This document shows positions 34,674 through 34,849 of a stretch of 34,849 nucleotides of DNA, piece after piece. This DNA is from a virus. The stretch lies in IMG/VR virus record IMGVR_UViG_3300042446_000807, positions 1 to 34,849 of that record, one strand, 5' to 3'. How positions within the stretch are numbered: position 1 is the first letter of the stretch; each line of letters begins with the position of its first letter. The position numbers were made by a program, and so were the translations under genes. The notes below the pieces were generated by a model that made no database searches, had not been told where the DNA came from, and saw nothing but the letters and a program-made list of their open reading frames with translations.

Positions 34674-34849
34674 ACTAGTAAAATTATTATCAGATAATAA
34701 TCCGAATTTAGAAATAACCGAGTTCATTGTATTTGGTAATTATCAAGGAATGAGATTAAGTATGGAAGGTTATACTCTTATGAAAAAAGAATATAACTTT
34801 TACAAATTTCCTATCTCTTATAGAATCACTCCAATTCGCAAGGTAAAAT
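34654..34849 (+). CDS. Hypothetical protein, 3'-truncated by the window end
   Basis: An ATG at 34654 opens a frame of 65 codons with no stop to the last base, overlapping the previous gene by 20 bases. The protein begins MKQRRNKLVKLLSDNNP, then EITEFIVFGNYQGMRLSMEG, then YTLMKKEYNFYKFPI and a basic end (RITPIRKVK). The upstream AACACCG gives no strong ribosome site, but overlapping starts are the rule in this block. The family is not recognised. A phage-type small DNA-related protein is possible; nothing in the visible part decides. Confidence 0.5.
   Translation, partial: MKQRRNKLVKLLSDNNPNLEITEFIVFGNYQGMRLSMEGYTLMKKEYNFYKFPISYRITPIRKVK

Noticed and set aside
1-34849. tRNA genes, CRISPR arrays, insertion sequences, attachment site
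   Set aside because: No cloverleaf-like gaps, repeat-spacer series, transposase motifs or flanking repeats were seen; intergenic gaps are all under 80 bases.

Overview
The window is part of the genome of a T4-like contractile-tailed phage (Caudoviricetes, former T4-like Myoviridae). It is strongly AT-rich. Every supported gene is on the + strand, packed with start/stop overlaps or gaps of a few bases. The proteins match T4 gene products in the divergent form I associate with marine and freshwater T4-like phages: 53, 5, 25, 6, 43, 45, dsbA and rnh. There are no photosynthesis or other cyanophage host-like genes. A DUF1289-type gene hints at a proteobacterial host. The host assignment is inference.

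Positions 1-8884 are baseplate genes: a 5'-truncated tail-tube cap protein (gp48/54 type), gp53, a hub-like structural protein, a gp5-like spike with a C-terminal M15 peptidase domain, a lysozyme-like protein without the catalytic residues, gp25 and gp6. Positions 8895-19478 are one 3527-codon gene for a giant virion protein occupying the place of gp7 and following wedge genes. Positions 19508-25938 hold a small structural protein, three paralogous tail fibre genes with different C-terminal ends, and two small fibre-linked ORFs. Next is a GH19 endolysin with a peptidoglycan-binding domain (25945-26823).

From 26824 the content turns to replication and nucleotide metabolism. A sigma70-like promoter drives dsbA, followed by a terminator hairpin. 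Then come DNA polymerase gp43 (TTG start), a second promoter with the sliding clamp gp45, a small unknown gene and another terminator. After that there are two small proteins sharing a C-terminal domain, thymidine kinase, a TagD-like cytidylyltransferase, a conserved hypothetical, a DUF1289 protein, RNase H, a conserved hypothetical, and a 3'-truncated ORF running off the window.

Regulation fits the T4 scheme. Host-like TTGACA/TATAAT promoters precede dsbA and gp45, and exact T4 late boxes (TATAAATA) precede the small structural gene and a tail fibre gene. In T4 the gp45 clamp activates late transcription and DsbA binds near late promoters, so this segment encodes both trans factors and cis sites. 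No tRNA, CRISPR array, insertion sequence or minus-strand gene was seen, and no stretch over 300 bases lacks a gene.
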